Shown here in pieces: positions 14,095 through 24,667 of a stretch of 56,977 bases of DNA. Origin of the DNA: Gonapodya prolifera JEL478. Taxonomy: Eukaryota; Monoblepharomycota; Monoblepharidomycetes; Monoblepharidales; Gonapodyaceae. The stretch covers positions 340,126-397,102 of the forward strand of contig KQ965760.1 of assembly GCA_001574975.1 (NCBI GenBank), given 5' to 3'. Both the position numbers and the translations under genes were made by a program. The first letter of the stretch is position 1. Each line of letters begins with the position of its first letter. Under the pieces are notes generated by a model that was given only the letters and a program-made list of their open reading frames with translations, ran no database searches and was not told the DNA's origin.

Positions 14095-15599
14095 TCAGAG
14101 TATTCGGAAGACCATCGTGATTTGGTGTATCATCATCCAGAGCGTGGCCATTGCCTTCCTGAGCGCTCAAAGGGAGGTAATAGAAACTCACCATCAGGTA
14201 AATGTGTCAACCGAACGAATAGGCTGTATGGCAGACTTGGAAGAACGAAAAGGATAACTCGAAGACTGCCAAGAGGACCGAATCGTCAGTGCAATGAAAA
14301 CACTTCTACAGTAAAGATCCGTCGAAGGCGCTCCAAGTCTCTCAGACCTTTTACTAAATCCTCAAACGTTGCGTCGGACATATGCTTGTCTTTAGTTGTG
14401 TTTGGATCATCTCCGAGTCTCGCATCCAGGTCGAAAGGAACTTGTTCCAATTCTCACCTTTGAAGATTAAAACAGTGGCCGTTGTCACAAATAGAATTGA
14501 CAAGACAGAGTCACAGTAAAAGATATCCCGGTGAAAGTCAAACAACAGTTGTTCGAAATGGCCCACTCAGTTAAGCCAGGTGAGCACCAAGATCGACAAC
14601 AAAAGTCGGATCCTGTTGAGCATTGGAGATGCCATTGCTGCACAAATGGCAGCATTGTAGCCAAAGAAACGTGAACACGTGGAAGAATGTATCGGATGTA
14701 TGCCAGCACCCCATCATTATGAAATGGATGATGGTGGATGCTAACACATACCAGAGACCTTCAACAAGCGATCACACGTCTAAAAATCGACATCAAATCA
14801 TGGGCTCAACCACCCATAAGTCGTATCGTAAATGACGCATACGTCGAGTCGAAGATACGAGGAGTCGGTTCCTGCGAAACAAGAGCCACTGTTAGAAGGC
14901 CAGAATAATATTTAAAAAACCAGTTTCTTCTTCTCGATACCCTCAGTCCGTATATTGCCAAATGGTAGATGAATCCGTCAAGAATTGTCGGTCTCGTCAT
15001 CAAAAAAGACATCACAGGAACGATCCCTTCGTTCCATCGAAATGAAATCTCCTTCGTACCGAGACTAACCTTGTCTAGACGAATGTGAGTGTGAAGAGGT
15101 GAAGGCCCAGAGTGGTGAACGTATGGAGATTCGTCCGAATGCATAGTGCTACAAAAAGAGAAAATTTGGTCAGCACATGGTTCACCCTACGAAACTTTCG
15201 GAAGCGAAATGACAGAAATTCAGAAAATTGAATGTCATACTGGATATCAACATCCGTACTCGAGGGGAGGTTCAGTACCCAGTGCTATAGAAAAACATCA
15301 TTGTGTCGACGATAGGGTCAACAGAGCCTGGCGGCTTTTGGACACGGCTTGGTACTCACCATTTGGAGTTCACGATGAGCTCGTGCGGCAGCGAGGTGAT
15401 TGAGGACGAGGAAGCGAGGATTGTCACGAACGATTTGGATGGAAACACCTGGAAAAGTGGATCGGTCACGAAGTCAGTCAAAAATGCCCCGGGAGAAGCA
15501 AGACCAAAATCAGAGCAAACATATCCAGCGACAATGTTCCTCAGGTTGCGTATGGTACCTAGTGTTTTCTCTTCAAAGATATTCAGTCGGTAATTCCAG
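14095..15599 (-). CDS. Wntless-like multi-pass membrane protein (many short exons)
   Basis: Supported exons include 15559-15599, 15360-15448, 15241-15284, 14941-15148, 14811-14871, one ending at 14458, one starting at 14389, and 3' exons down to a stop at 14095. Several consecutive junctions keep phase, e.g. FEEKTLGVSIQIVRDNPRF and STDVDIHTMHSDESPYV. The upstream half is a soluble-type region; then VMSFLMTRPTILDGFIYHLA and LLFDFHRDIFYCDSVLSILF resemble the MSRPPVLLEK... and LLFGDIRQGIFYAMLLSF region of the Wntless/TMEM181 transmembrane domain, followed by DKHMSDA, a hydrophobic LRVILFVLPSLPYSLFVRL and a last ALRKAMATLWMMI segment. Wntless proteins sort secreted cargo between Golgi and surface. 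Upstream exons (to about 16080) and exons between 14570 and 14760 are unresolved, so completeness is uncertain and decay cannot be excluded. Confidence 0.5.
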
Positions 15600-16262
15600 C
15601 TGTTCAGGTTTGTTTCATCCACGGACAGTCGCGGCAGGAACCACCGGCAGTAGATATCAAACTCACCATTTACAGCAATCAGGCTATCTTATAGACGAGG
15701 GTTTGCTGACTGGTTTCGGTTTTAGGCATCTGAGATTGGGGTAGAAAGAGAAAATGGTCAGCCACGAAAACACACCATTGGGACGACATCGAACCCCGGA
15801 AACGCCTCTTCGCTATCCACAAATGCTTTGCAGCGAGATTTTCAGCTCCGTGATGTGCAACGCACGATTCAACACATGAGATTCAGAGACTCTAGTTTGT
15901 ATGTCGGAAAAACATCCTCACGCTCCATGGGGGTACGGCGAAAGCGATAGAGTCCATTGAAAAGGCGATTGAACTCACCGCGCACACGCGATTGATGGGT
16001 CCATCTGAGATTCCACGTTGGGTGAAAGAAAAGTGCAGAAGTGGCCGAATGAGGCGCAGCCACGGGACGAGGGCTCATGAGTTGTAAAGCCTTTCTTAGA
16101 AGGTTTCCTTTGTAAAAAGACCAGTGAGCTCCGACAGCCTTTCCTACTTTTGGGAACGCCCTCCAAAAGTCCAGGAATCGACTCTCTCTTCCTCTTCCCC
16201 AGAGCTACAACTCGGCTATATCCTACTGTCACACTTCGTAATCCTTACGCTTTTCTGTCAAG
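15600..16262. other. Unresolved 5' part of the Wntless-like gene and intergenic DNA
   Basis: Minus-strand coding-like pieces are visible, for example about 15775-15830 (FVDSEEAFPGFDVVPM followed by a GTGTGT donor) and a piece at about 15978-16075. A piece at 15668-15735 runs into stops in the expected phase. These are probable 5' exons of the gene to the left, not resolved here. The right end should hold the promoter of the CBM21 gene. Confidence 0.4.
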
Positions 16263-17930
16263 ATGATGGCAACGGCAGCACCCGCCCAGCGCACACGGGA
16301 GTCTTCGTACGCGGAAGTCCGCGATCTTTACCTGTCAAGGTGCGCAGGAGTCATTACTTCACTGTTGTGTGGACCTGTCACAATGTCCGGCTCGTCAGAG
16401 ACATTCGCCTCCTCCGCACAGAAGATAGAGACCCCACACGAATGAACCCTATCCATCTCGTGTGCGTGCACTTGAACAAGGGATATTACCTGGAGGGGAG
16501 AATCGATGTCGCCAATATCGCTTTCGGTGAGTCGGTCACCATGGTCACAGTTCGCAGAGGAAGAGGGAAGTCCGAATGTGAACCCAAATGAGGAATGGGT
16601 GGAATGTTCGGATCCAATGAATTGTGGTGTTCGAATGCGGGCTGGCGGCATGTGATAATGTTGCGGACTGCTTGCATTCGGAAAGACTCATTCGAACTCA
16701 CACCCACCTTCTCCTCCCTCTAGAAAAAGACGTCTCCCTCCACGTCAGCTGGAACAACTGGCAAACCTCCCAAGACATCGCCGCCACCTACATTTCCTCG
16801 CACGAAAACTCCCGCAACGCTGAGATTGCCGCACTCCAAGACGCCGCTTCCAGGACGGCTCGAACCATCGAAGCCCCGCTGAATGATGAAGATGTGGGAG
16901 GATATGCGAGGCGCGCGACACTTCAGGGGACCTTGGAGGAGGCGGGTGTAGAGAAGCAACAGCCTCGTGAGTGTCGAGGTGCCGAAGCCCGAATCAAAAC
17001 CACGACAAAGCGCGGACATAAGCAGCAAAGTTGATTTCGACACGGATTCCTCGGAGGATGTCGCTCGATGTATTGCTGTTGTCATTGGACATAATATTCC
17101 TTGATTTTCAACAACCCCTCCTTACATAGCCACGCCCGAACCACCCGTGGACCGCTTCTTTTTCCGCCTGCACCTACTGCCCTTCCTCCGCTCCGCATCG
17201 GGCGCCGGTCACGTCACCCACCTCGAATTCCAGCTCTGCGCAAAGTTCTCCGCACCCGCCGTGGGAAGAGAGTGGTGGGATAGCAACTACGGGGCGAATT
17301 ACAGGTGCACGGTAAGTTTATGATAGGTGGGCATATTAAGAGTGTGTGGAGGGTGGCTTGGAGGTGGCACAAGGGTGGCGAGGTCAATATTGTCGGACAA
17401 TTCAGGAGGAATCCTTCGGCGGTCTGCACCCACACCAGCGCGGCGGGTCTCACACCACACTCTTCTGATACATGCCACTCTCACTCGCCATCAGGCTCGG
17501 TTCCCCTCCGCCTACGAAGCTTCCCTCGTCCGCGAATTCCTTCCAGGCTACGGGCTTCCCCAAATCAAGCAAGGCGCCCAGAAAAGTGCCATCAACAGAA
17601 GGTACGTCCGCTTCCTGGCTGTCGACCTGACTTCCCGTTTATATCACGCCATCATATCCTCTATCAACCATCCAACCGACCCATCCCCCCACCCCGCACG
17701 TCTCCGTCCTCAGATACGACACCATCGACCGCCTCACGGACCGCTTCCGGGCCTCGCTCGCTTCTCCCACCGCCAAGGGCGGTCCATCTCCACCCGCGTC
17801 CCCCGTGGAGAGCAAGCTGAACACATCCAACGGTTCCTGCTACTTTGACGGGTGGAACGAGAGCAAGGGGAGCGAGGGTGAGGGGTTCATGGTGCCGACC
17901 AAGGGGACCTGCGAGTGCGAGGATCAGTAA
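16263..17930 (+). CDS. CBM21 protein, PP1 glycogen-targeting subunit type
   Basis: Exons 16263-16339, 16399-16526, 16724-16966, 17130-17311, 17495-17601, 17714-17930; 317 aa, all phases closed, stop TAA. The carbohydrate-binding module family 21 is recognisable in order: GRIDVANIAFEKDVSLHVSW (first beta strands and the typical V.N..F.K.V..R.. pattern), NNWQTSQDI, then after a charged insert DRFFFRLHLLPF, EFQLCAKFSAP and the hallmark WWDSNYGANYRC. CBM21 subunits (yeast Gac1/Pig2, animal PPP1R3) bind glycogen and bring protein phosphatase 1 to glycogen synthase. I do not see a clear RVxF phosphatase-docking motif, so PP1 binding is inferred from the family. The linker between the two halves of the module is unusually long (about 60 residues). 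Confidence 0.85.
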
Positions 17931-18235
17931 TGGATCTGGTGTTTGAAAGCGAATGGGCGAGCAATTGCGTGAAGCGATGGGCTGACTTGGTGTTGGCGTG
18001 GTTTGTCATATTTTTGATTGTTGGTTGTGTTACGTGCTCGAAAAATCCAGTGAATTGTGTTGTAATGAAATAAAACGAAGGAGGGTAATATGATTCCCTT
18101 ACAATTGTGTACGAGTTACTATATTTGGCGTCTTTCTTTCCAGAGTCCTTTCACTTGGGCTCCAAACGTAATCGCACAAATCAGATCACACTACAAAAGA
18201 TTCCCTTACATATCATTTTACAGCTTGGGTTGGTA
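17931..18235. other. Convergent 3' intergenic region
   Basis: 305 bp between the ends of the CBM21 gene (plus) and the thiolase gene (minus). AT-richer, with AATAAA-like tgaaataaaacg near 18067, a candidate polyadenylation signal for the CBM21 gene. Nothing else recognised. Confidence 0.5.
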
Positions 18236-20610
18236 CTAGAAATAGGCAACATCCGTCAAGACAGTATTCGAACCACTCCTCAACGACACCACCTCAATCG
18301 TGAAACTCACCACCAAATTATCCGGCCTACCAGCCAAGCTACCACCCTTAGCCATGACCTTCTGCAGGTCCTCCTTCTTGATTCCACGGCACTCAACGGC
18401 CGGGTTGTACCCGAAACGTTCGCGCGGGTCCTGCCAGCCCTTGAGATTCTTCTCGGCGCCGTTGGCGAAGGTGGCCTTCTTGTAGATTCCGACGACGACG
18501 GCTCCACCAAGACCCACGTTGTGTTGCAGAGCGTACCTGAGGTTGGGCACCTGGCGCTTACCGCCTGGCATGAGTGGAGGACGTGGCCGTTGAGGAGGTT
18601 TACAGGATGGGTACTTCGTCAGAGCCTCGTCCGTCCGCCACGCGGACAAACGCAAAGCACTCACACCATCCCCTCAGCTGCCAGGTGAGCTCCGTAGCCT
18701 GGGCGATCCCCGTGGCGCCAAGAGGGTGTCCCTTGGAAATGAGACCTCCCGATGGGTTGATCACGTACTTCCCCCCGTGCGTGGCGTTGCCGGACTCGAT
18801 CAGAAGGTGCGCCTTGCCGGTGTCGCAGAGGCCGAGGGCATCGTAGGTGATGAGCTTTTGTAGATTATAGGGGGAGAGGGTCGGCGCCGCGGACGTTGAA
18901 GAGGGTGAGCAAAACCACGAACGGCGCCGCCGGAGAGCCATAACAAGAAAACCAGCTCACCTCGTTGGCAGAGAAACAGTCATGCAACTCCACAACACCA
19001 ATATCGTCCCTCGTCACGCCGGCGATCTTGTACGCATCCTGCGCAGCGCGCTTGGTCATGTCGAACCCGGCGACCTCCATGGACGATTTGGTACCAATGG
19101 GCTTGTAGGAGCTGGACGAGAGAGGGTGATGGAGGTAGTACGAAGTATGGGTGTGGCGTGGGCGAAATGAGTCCGTCGCGTGTCTTGAACACGTCACCCC
19201 AACGCTGAACACTCACTCAGTAGCCATTGTCTGAGCCACAATCTCGACCGCCTGAGGCTCGAGCCTGTGCTTCTTGACAAACTCCTCCGAGCAGACGATG
19301 ACGGCGCCAGACCCGTCCGAGGTCGGGCAGCACTGAAGCATCGTTAGCGGACCAAAGATGGTGCGCGATTTGACGACCTCGTCGAGTGTGTATTGGTCCA
19401 TGAACTGGGAGTAGGGGTTCAAGGTGCTGGGTGGGAGTGATGAGGGGGTGCCGGGGGAGACGGCCGACGGGTAAGATGTTAGCGAGAGGAACGAGAAGGT
19501 CGAGCCACCAGAAAGAGTTAAGACACCTATGCCTGTGGTTCTTCTCACCGATCATGGCCATGTGGATGGGCTTGGCACCGTACTTCTCCATGTACTCGAT
19601 GCCGGCGTTTCCGCTGAAGGGAAGGGAGAACGAGGTCAGATTTTAAATCCAACGACGGAATGCACTCCATGAGTATTCTGCTTCTCGGAGAATTCACCTC
19701 CGATGGACACCTCGGTCAGCGCTATCATGCTTAGACCACGCAGTCCTCCAGCTGCTCGCACTGCTCGCTCCTCCAACCAACTCACAATTTCTGCGCAGCC
19801 CCCGGCGCCTTAGGGTCAATCCCCCTCGTCTCGCCCATAATCTTAGACCCCCAAATCGTGGGCGCCTCCCTGTCCTTGAAATACGTCTGCAGCGACCCGG
19901 GGGACATCTTCTCGAACCCGAGTGCGAGCGCGCAGTCGTAGAGTCCGCCCTCGATGGCCTGCCGGCATAGGTAGATGGCAGTGGAGCCTGTGGAGCAGTT
20001 GTTGTTCACGTTGATGATGGGGATCTGTGGAAATGATTGGGAGGGAAAGATCAGGGTGGTTGGAAATGGAGCCTGAGTTCATTGCGTTGTGGAGGGACCA
20101 ATTAAATTTACATACCTGGTTCATTCCCAGACCGTATAGCACACGCTGACCGCATGTGGAGTCACCGTAGCAGTATCCGACGGCGGCGAACTACGGGGAA
20201 AGTTTGTTGTTTATGTATAAGAGCACATACTGCTGTGAATCGAGCCGGATGAAACATTAAATTTCATCAACAACGAACTTCGACATCGTCGTAGCTGATT
20301 CCCGCATCGAGAAGGGCCTTTGTTCCGGCCTCGATACCGTAGTCGGGGTAATCGACACTGCCAGGCGAGAGAGGGGATCGGAATGAGATTCGGGATGTTC
20401 GACGCGAAAACGGGGTCTAGCAACGACACAACACGCACTCCTTCCGTCGTCCGGGCTTGTCGAAGTGGGTCATGCCCACACCGACGATGAAGACTTTGCG
20501 ACCCTTTCCGGCCCTGGATCAGAGTGGGGAGCGTGGGTGAGATGGAGAAGATGACGACGATGGTGAGCAGAGGGAACGGAGAAAGGGAGCGGGTGCAGAC
20601 GGTCATACAT
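18236..20610 (-). CDS. SCP2/SCPx-like: SCP-x-type 3-ketoacyl-CoA thiolase
   Basis: Ten coding segments: 20609-20610 (the AT of the start codon), 20439-20513, 20279-20357, 20116-20190, 19786-20024, 19527-19613, 19217-19426, 18961-19111, 18665-18854, 18236-18564; 478 aa with every phase closed. Motifs: [34 protein letters not shown], the active-site Cys in [10 protein letters not shown] (about Cys87), [35 protein letters not shown] and GHPLGATG (His about 349). The SCP-x family cleaves branched 3-ketoacyl-CoAs, usually in peroxisomes. The C-terminal sterol-carrier (SCP2) domain of animal SCP-x is absent; about 75 extra residues ending in AYF follow the thiolase fold instead, with no SKL-type signal. 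The intron-split start is discussed under findings. Confidence 0.92.
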
Positions 20611-21662
20611 TGAGAGATTGAAGGGCGGGTGCTGTTGAGTAGTTCGGAGACAAGGATTGGATTGGACGCGGGTCTTCTGTGAAATCGAGGCGGGCAAGGC
20701 GCAGCAGAAACGAAAAAGACGGTTTCCGGCGTTGGCTTGAAAGCACTTCGGATAGCGTGTACCTTCCGATGGGAGAGGAAGGATGTTTTTCCGTTTGCCG
20801 CACCGAAACCCGCCAGACAGAATGATTCCGGTTCCCTTGCGTCACCGCATTCACAATGACACATACCAACTCTTTCAAATACGTAACGATAGAACGGGTT
20901 TGGATGCTGTTCGCAGCGATGTACGCCGTGATGTCCGTTCATGCTGAGGGCATTGAGCTGAGCAACTCTGCCTACAGGCTCTGGTCCATGATTTTGATGC
21001 CAGTACTTGATATGTGTAGAGCAAAACTATCAGCCCATAGCGCAACCAGCATTTTTCCAACGAGAACGTATTCGCCCTCGCATGAAAAAATGAATTCCGC
21101 GCAAACTGCAAGTCACAGCAAAGCCAAAAGTGCTGGAGCAGTAACTACTGCTGACCGAAATCTTGCATCAACATGGCGGGCTCGTTTGAGGTGGATGTGT
21201 TGGTTGATCCACTGCGTTTAAGGATTTCTAAACAATAGAATGCAGTACTGAACCGAAATCGAAGAGGTAAATGAGTCGGTGTTTGATGGGTTAGTTCAAA
21301 TTCGTCTGCCGCTATCGCGTGAATCGGTATCCGCAAGATTTACGATAATAATTGGCGTGCAGAGATGGGGTAACCACGCACTGCTCGGCACTCGGTCAGT
21401 AGAAGAAAATGCATGGAATTGTGTCCAAAATTGTTCTGAGACTGTTAGCTGGATTATTTCGTTGCCCGTTCTTCACGTGTAAACCGCTGCACACACACCA
21501 TATCGCCACAATGCAAGGATCTCCTGCACTTCGCAGACCTGACCTGCATGCACCGAGGCCCACTGTTACCGGAGGAACGAAATCGCGTGGCGGCCGTGGA
21601 GCGGTTGCGACCGCCGGGAGAGGGTGTGTCTCAATGCTACATCCTCATTCCCCTGACAACCG
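20611..21662. other. Gene-poor spacer
   Basis: About 1 kb upstream of the thiolase with no gene I can support. Open frames on both strands (e.g. plus 20856-21221) have unremarkable composition and no splice context. Confidence 0.5.
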
Positions 21663-22870
21663 ATGTTGATTCTTTTGAAACCAAGGAGGGAAAAGGTTCA
21701 AAGGACGCCGGAGCAGCTTTGCCTGGAAGCTTACTGCGAGCTGCTAGACGAAGTGCAGTCCCTTTCGGCGCACAACGCGCACTGCTCCTGTCAGGGGGAA
21801 CAGGCGAGGGTGGCTGGGTGAGGCCGTGAGCACGCGGAGGGCGTGCGAGAGACGAGTACGAGAGTGAACCGAGAGAGGGAGATCCGAGAGGTCACGCCAA
21901 GTGACCGGAGAGACGAGCGAGACGAGGGGAACGAGATGAGCGAGCGAGGGTGAGGATCGAAGTCGGATCTTATTTTGTAGCAGTTTACATTCATTTATAA
22001 ATCGCCAGATTTCTAGTTTACGCTAAGAGGGTGAAGTCCAACTGCTGGGTGAAGTCCAAAAGCTTCCGGATTTGAGGAATCGTGGTGCCAGAGGTTGGCC
22101 ACAGCAACTTGCGAGGGAGCCCGCCCAAGCCCCTCGCACTCCTCTGTACAAAATCTCGTGGTTTCAAGAGGGAAATGTTGAAAAAGCACGCGTTCACACT
22201 GCAGAAGGAGTTCTGGGAGCTGGTTCGCTTGACTAGTGTTGCTCTCCGTCTCGCTCGAGGTGGTTTGTTCCGGATCAAGTTGGCACAACCTAATTGTCTG
22301 TGACGGTGACCTTGCCACTTTAGATATCCTACAGAAGTCCAGTAGGCTCATCTATTTCCAACTCGCAAGATCAACCTGGGCCGTCTTCGGAAGAGGAAGC
22401 GCATGACGTTGCTGATAGGCTCACCCGAGTGCCTGAGGGAGCACCGGACGACTCTCCTATAAAATATCCCGCGTCTGCAACAGATCGAGACATTTCCAAT
22501 CTTGATATCGAGGTACTTTCACATTTTTCCATGGTTTAGTACATGAGCACGTGGACAAGCCATTGATAATAATCGGTCCCATTAAGCTTATACCACTCAG
22601 GTTCAACGTGAACAGCAGGGGCTCAAAACAGAGTGATTTGAAATGCACCTTATTGAGGCCACTCGAAATCTGTGCCGATGTGGTGGGAATACATCCAACG
22701 TTGACCTCGATGAAGTATTGGCGCGTTGGCTTGTGGAGAATTCAAGAACAGGCGAGGTCGCGCCAGAACATTTTCTCCTCCTTGACGATCTTCCGAGGGT
22801 GAAGGCGCTGTGCGAAGTGGACATTGGGAGTTTGGTGGAAACCTTGGTGGACATTATGCACGACGACTAG
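21663..22870 (+). pseudogene. Decaying multi-exon gene of unknown function
   Basis: Plus-strand pieces are protein-like: from the ATG at 21663, LCLEAYCELLDEVQSLSAHN followed by a GTGAGG donor near 21819; then about 22040-22230 with LPDLRNRGARGWPQQLAREP; then up to 22512 SSEEEAHDVADRLTRVPEGA before a GTACTT donor; then 22601-22870, ending HFLLLDDLPRVKALCEVDIG...HDD and a stop. The last exon has an in-frame TGA at 22634 and the middle part hits a TAG after GAGS, so the gene looks broken, although missed introns are possible. No family recognised. Confidence 0.4.
21836..21960. repeat. Purine-rich GAGA low-complexity tract
   Basis: About 125 bp dominated by GAG/GAGA/CGAG words on the plus strand, falling inside the probable first intron of the decaying gene. 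Degenerate, not a clean microsatellite. Confidence 0.7.
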
Positions 22871-24667
22871 CATGTATGTATTTAGGAATGATGAATCTTG
22901 ATAAATACCTCGCCGTAAAAACCATAGAAGCCCTAATTCGTACACTAGTGACAAGTCCAGGCCTCAAGGTCATCAGCAGTCCCCGTCACTGAAAGCAATC
23001 GAATGACGCTGGTCCCTCGCTAGCGCAGTTCCGAGCGATTGCTTTTGCACCCTTCATGACATGATATTAGAAACAATCTCTGACCAAAGTTCACTACATC
23101 CCAGTCCGGGAAATGATGACACCAAACCAACGGGTTTGGTAGTGGATGTGGATGTGCTGCTGCGAGAGAGACCCCAAGAGGACAGTGATGCCATGCTGGT
23201 GTGAGGTAATGTAAGATCGGTAGAAAGAAAATCAGGGTGGAAGAGAAGCAATATCCTTTTTGGCACACTTTGGGCGGGGGAGGGCAGGCTTCTGGGGTGT
23301 AGAATTCCAGATAAGCCTGACAGAAGAAGCCTCACTGAAGCTCATTTGATGTCGACCATTCCAATCAGACCGCAGAGACCGGGTGCAGCATAAGGGGGCA
23401 TTGTTGCAAGCATGTTACAGTCCGAAAGTTGAATGCTCCAACTTTACTTCCACAATGTGGTCGAACAGACAACTTGATATAATCCAAAACTCACATGCTT
23501 TGTCCGAGCTCGCAGTAACGCCTTCACGTTCACGGGGCCTTGACATATTCTTGTCCAGATTGTCGCTGACGTGGTTCACATGCACACTCCCCGAATGTCC
23601 CTGCTGCGTATTCCGCCACCGCCCAAGCACAAGGTGTACTTTGTCGAGCGAGGAAAAGCTGTCCGAGGAAGCAGTCCCAGTAGCGGGCTGCCGAACTTCA
23701 ACCCAACAACCCTTTCGACACATTCGCTCCCATAACTGGCGTCTCTCGCGTCAATGATGGTGGAAAATGTATCTACCAAATGATCTCGGTGCCATCACCG
23801 TCGCCACTTCGCCTCTTTCAGTCGATCAAGAGAAGAAACGGTCGAGAACGGTTGATTCACGTTGAACCTCACGAAGTTCACCAAGTAACATCAACCCCTC
23901 CGTCTTATTCTTAGGCAAAGACCGTCTCTGACTCACGCTTGTTCTAATGTTGGCAATCCCCCCAGTCTTTCCACAAAATCTATGTTATATAAGGTATCCG
24001 TCATCGCATTCTTTTGCACCGCACACCTTTCCAAACCTGCATCATTTGTAGGCAGGGAACTCATCACGAGAGCAATACCCGAAATTGGTTTGGTGACCGG
24101 ATCACAGGATAGAATGAATCGAAATTCTATGAGTGAGAGAGATTCGTTTCACGTGTTGACGTACCGGAGCAATATCACATGTTATTCTTGCGTAGATACG
24201 ACACTTGAGCGTAGAGACAAGGCCGTCGCGCTCACTGTAGTGGGCCGGCGAGGTATCTCCGGCCTCTAGTGCGACGACTGTCACCATGTACCACCTCACA
24301 AATACCGTACCGGCCTTATCTGTCGCCATGTATCGTGCTCCCTGTTCCGACATCAAATGCCTCATTCGCGCCCAATGAAAAAGTACGTAATGTCCTTGGG
24401 CCTTTTCCGGTAACGATGCTGTGCGCGATGGTGTGTGTAAGTGCCCCTGAATTCGCTGAATCAACTTTTGTAACTCCATCGTGCGTTGCAAAGACTTGAA
24501 CGAAAGGTCTGACGACATAACTCGACACAGATTTTCACTCTTTAGAGTCGCAGATGAAGGTTGAATAAACTAATGACGGAGATCTGCGGCCACTGCAAGA
24601 CGATCGGAACATAGTAGCCGACATCAAAAATCAAACATTTGAGCTATCCGAGCAACCTTACCGCAAC
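22871..24667. other. Longest gene-free stretch of the window
   Basis: About 1.8 kb without a supported gene. A minus-strand frame at 24102-24518 (138 aa from an ATG) is open and overlaps other open frames at the same place on both strands, so I cannot decide whether any is real. No tRNA, rRNA or repeat recognised. Confidence 0.45.
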
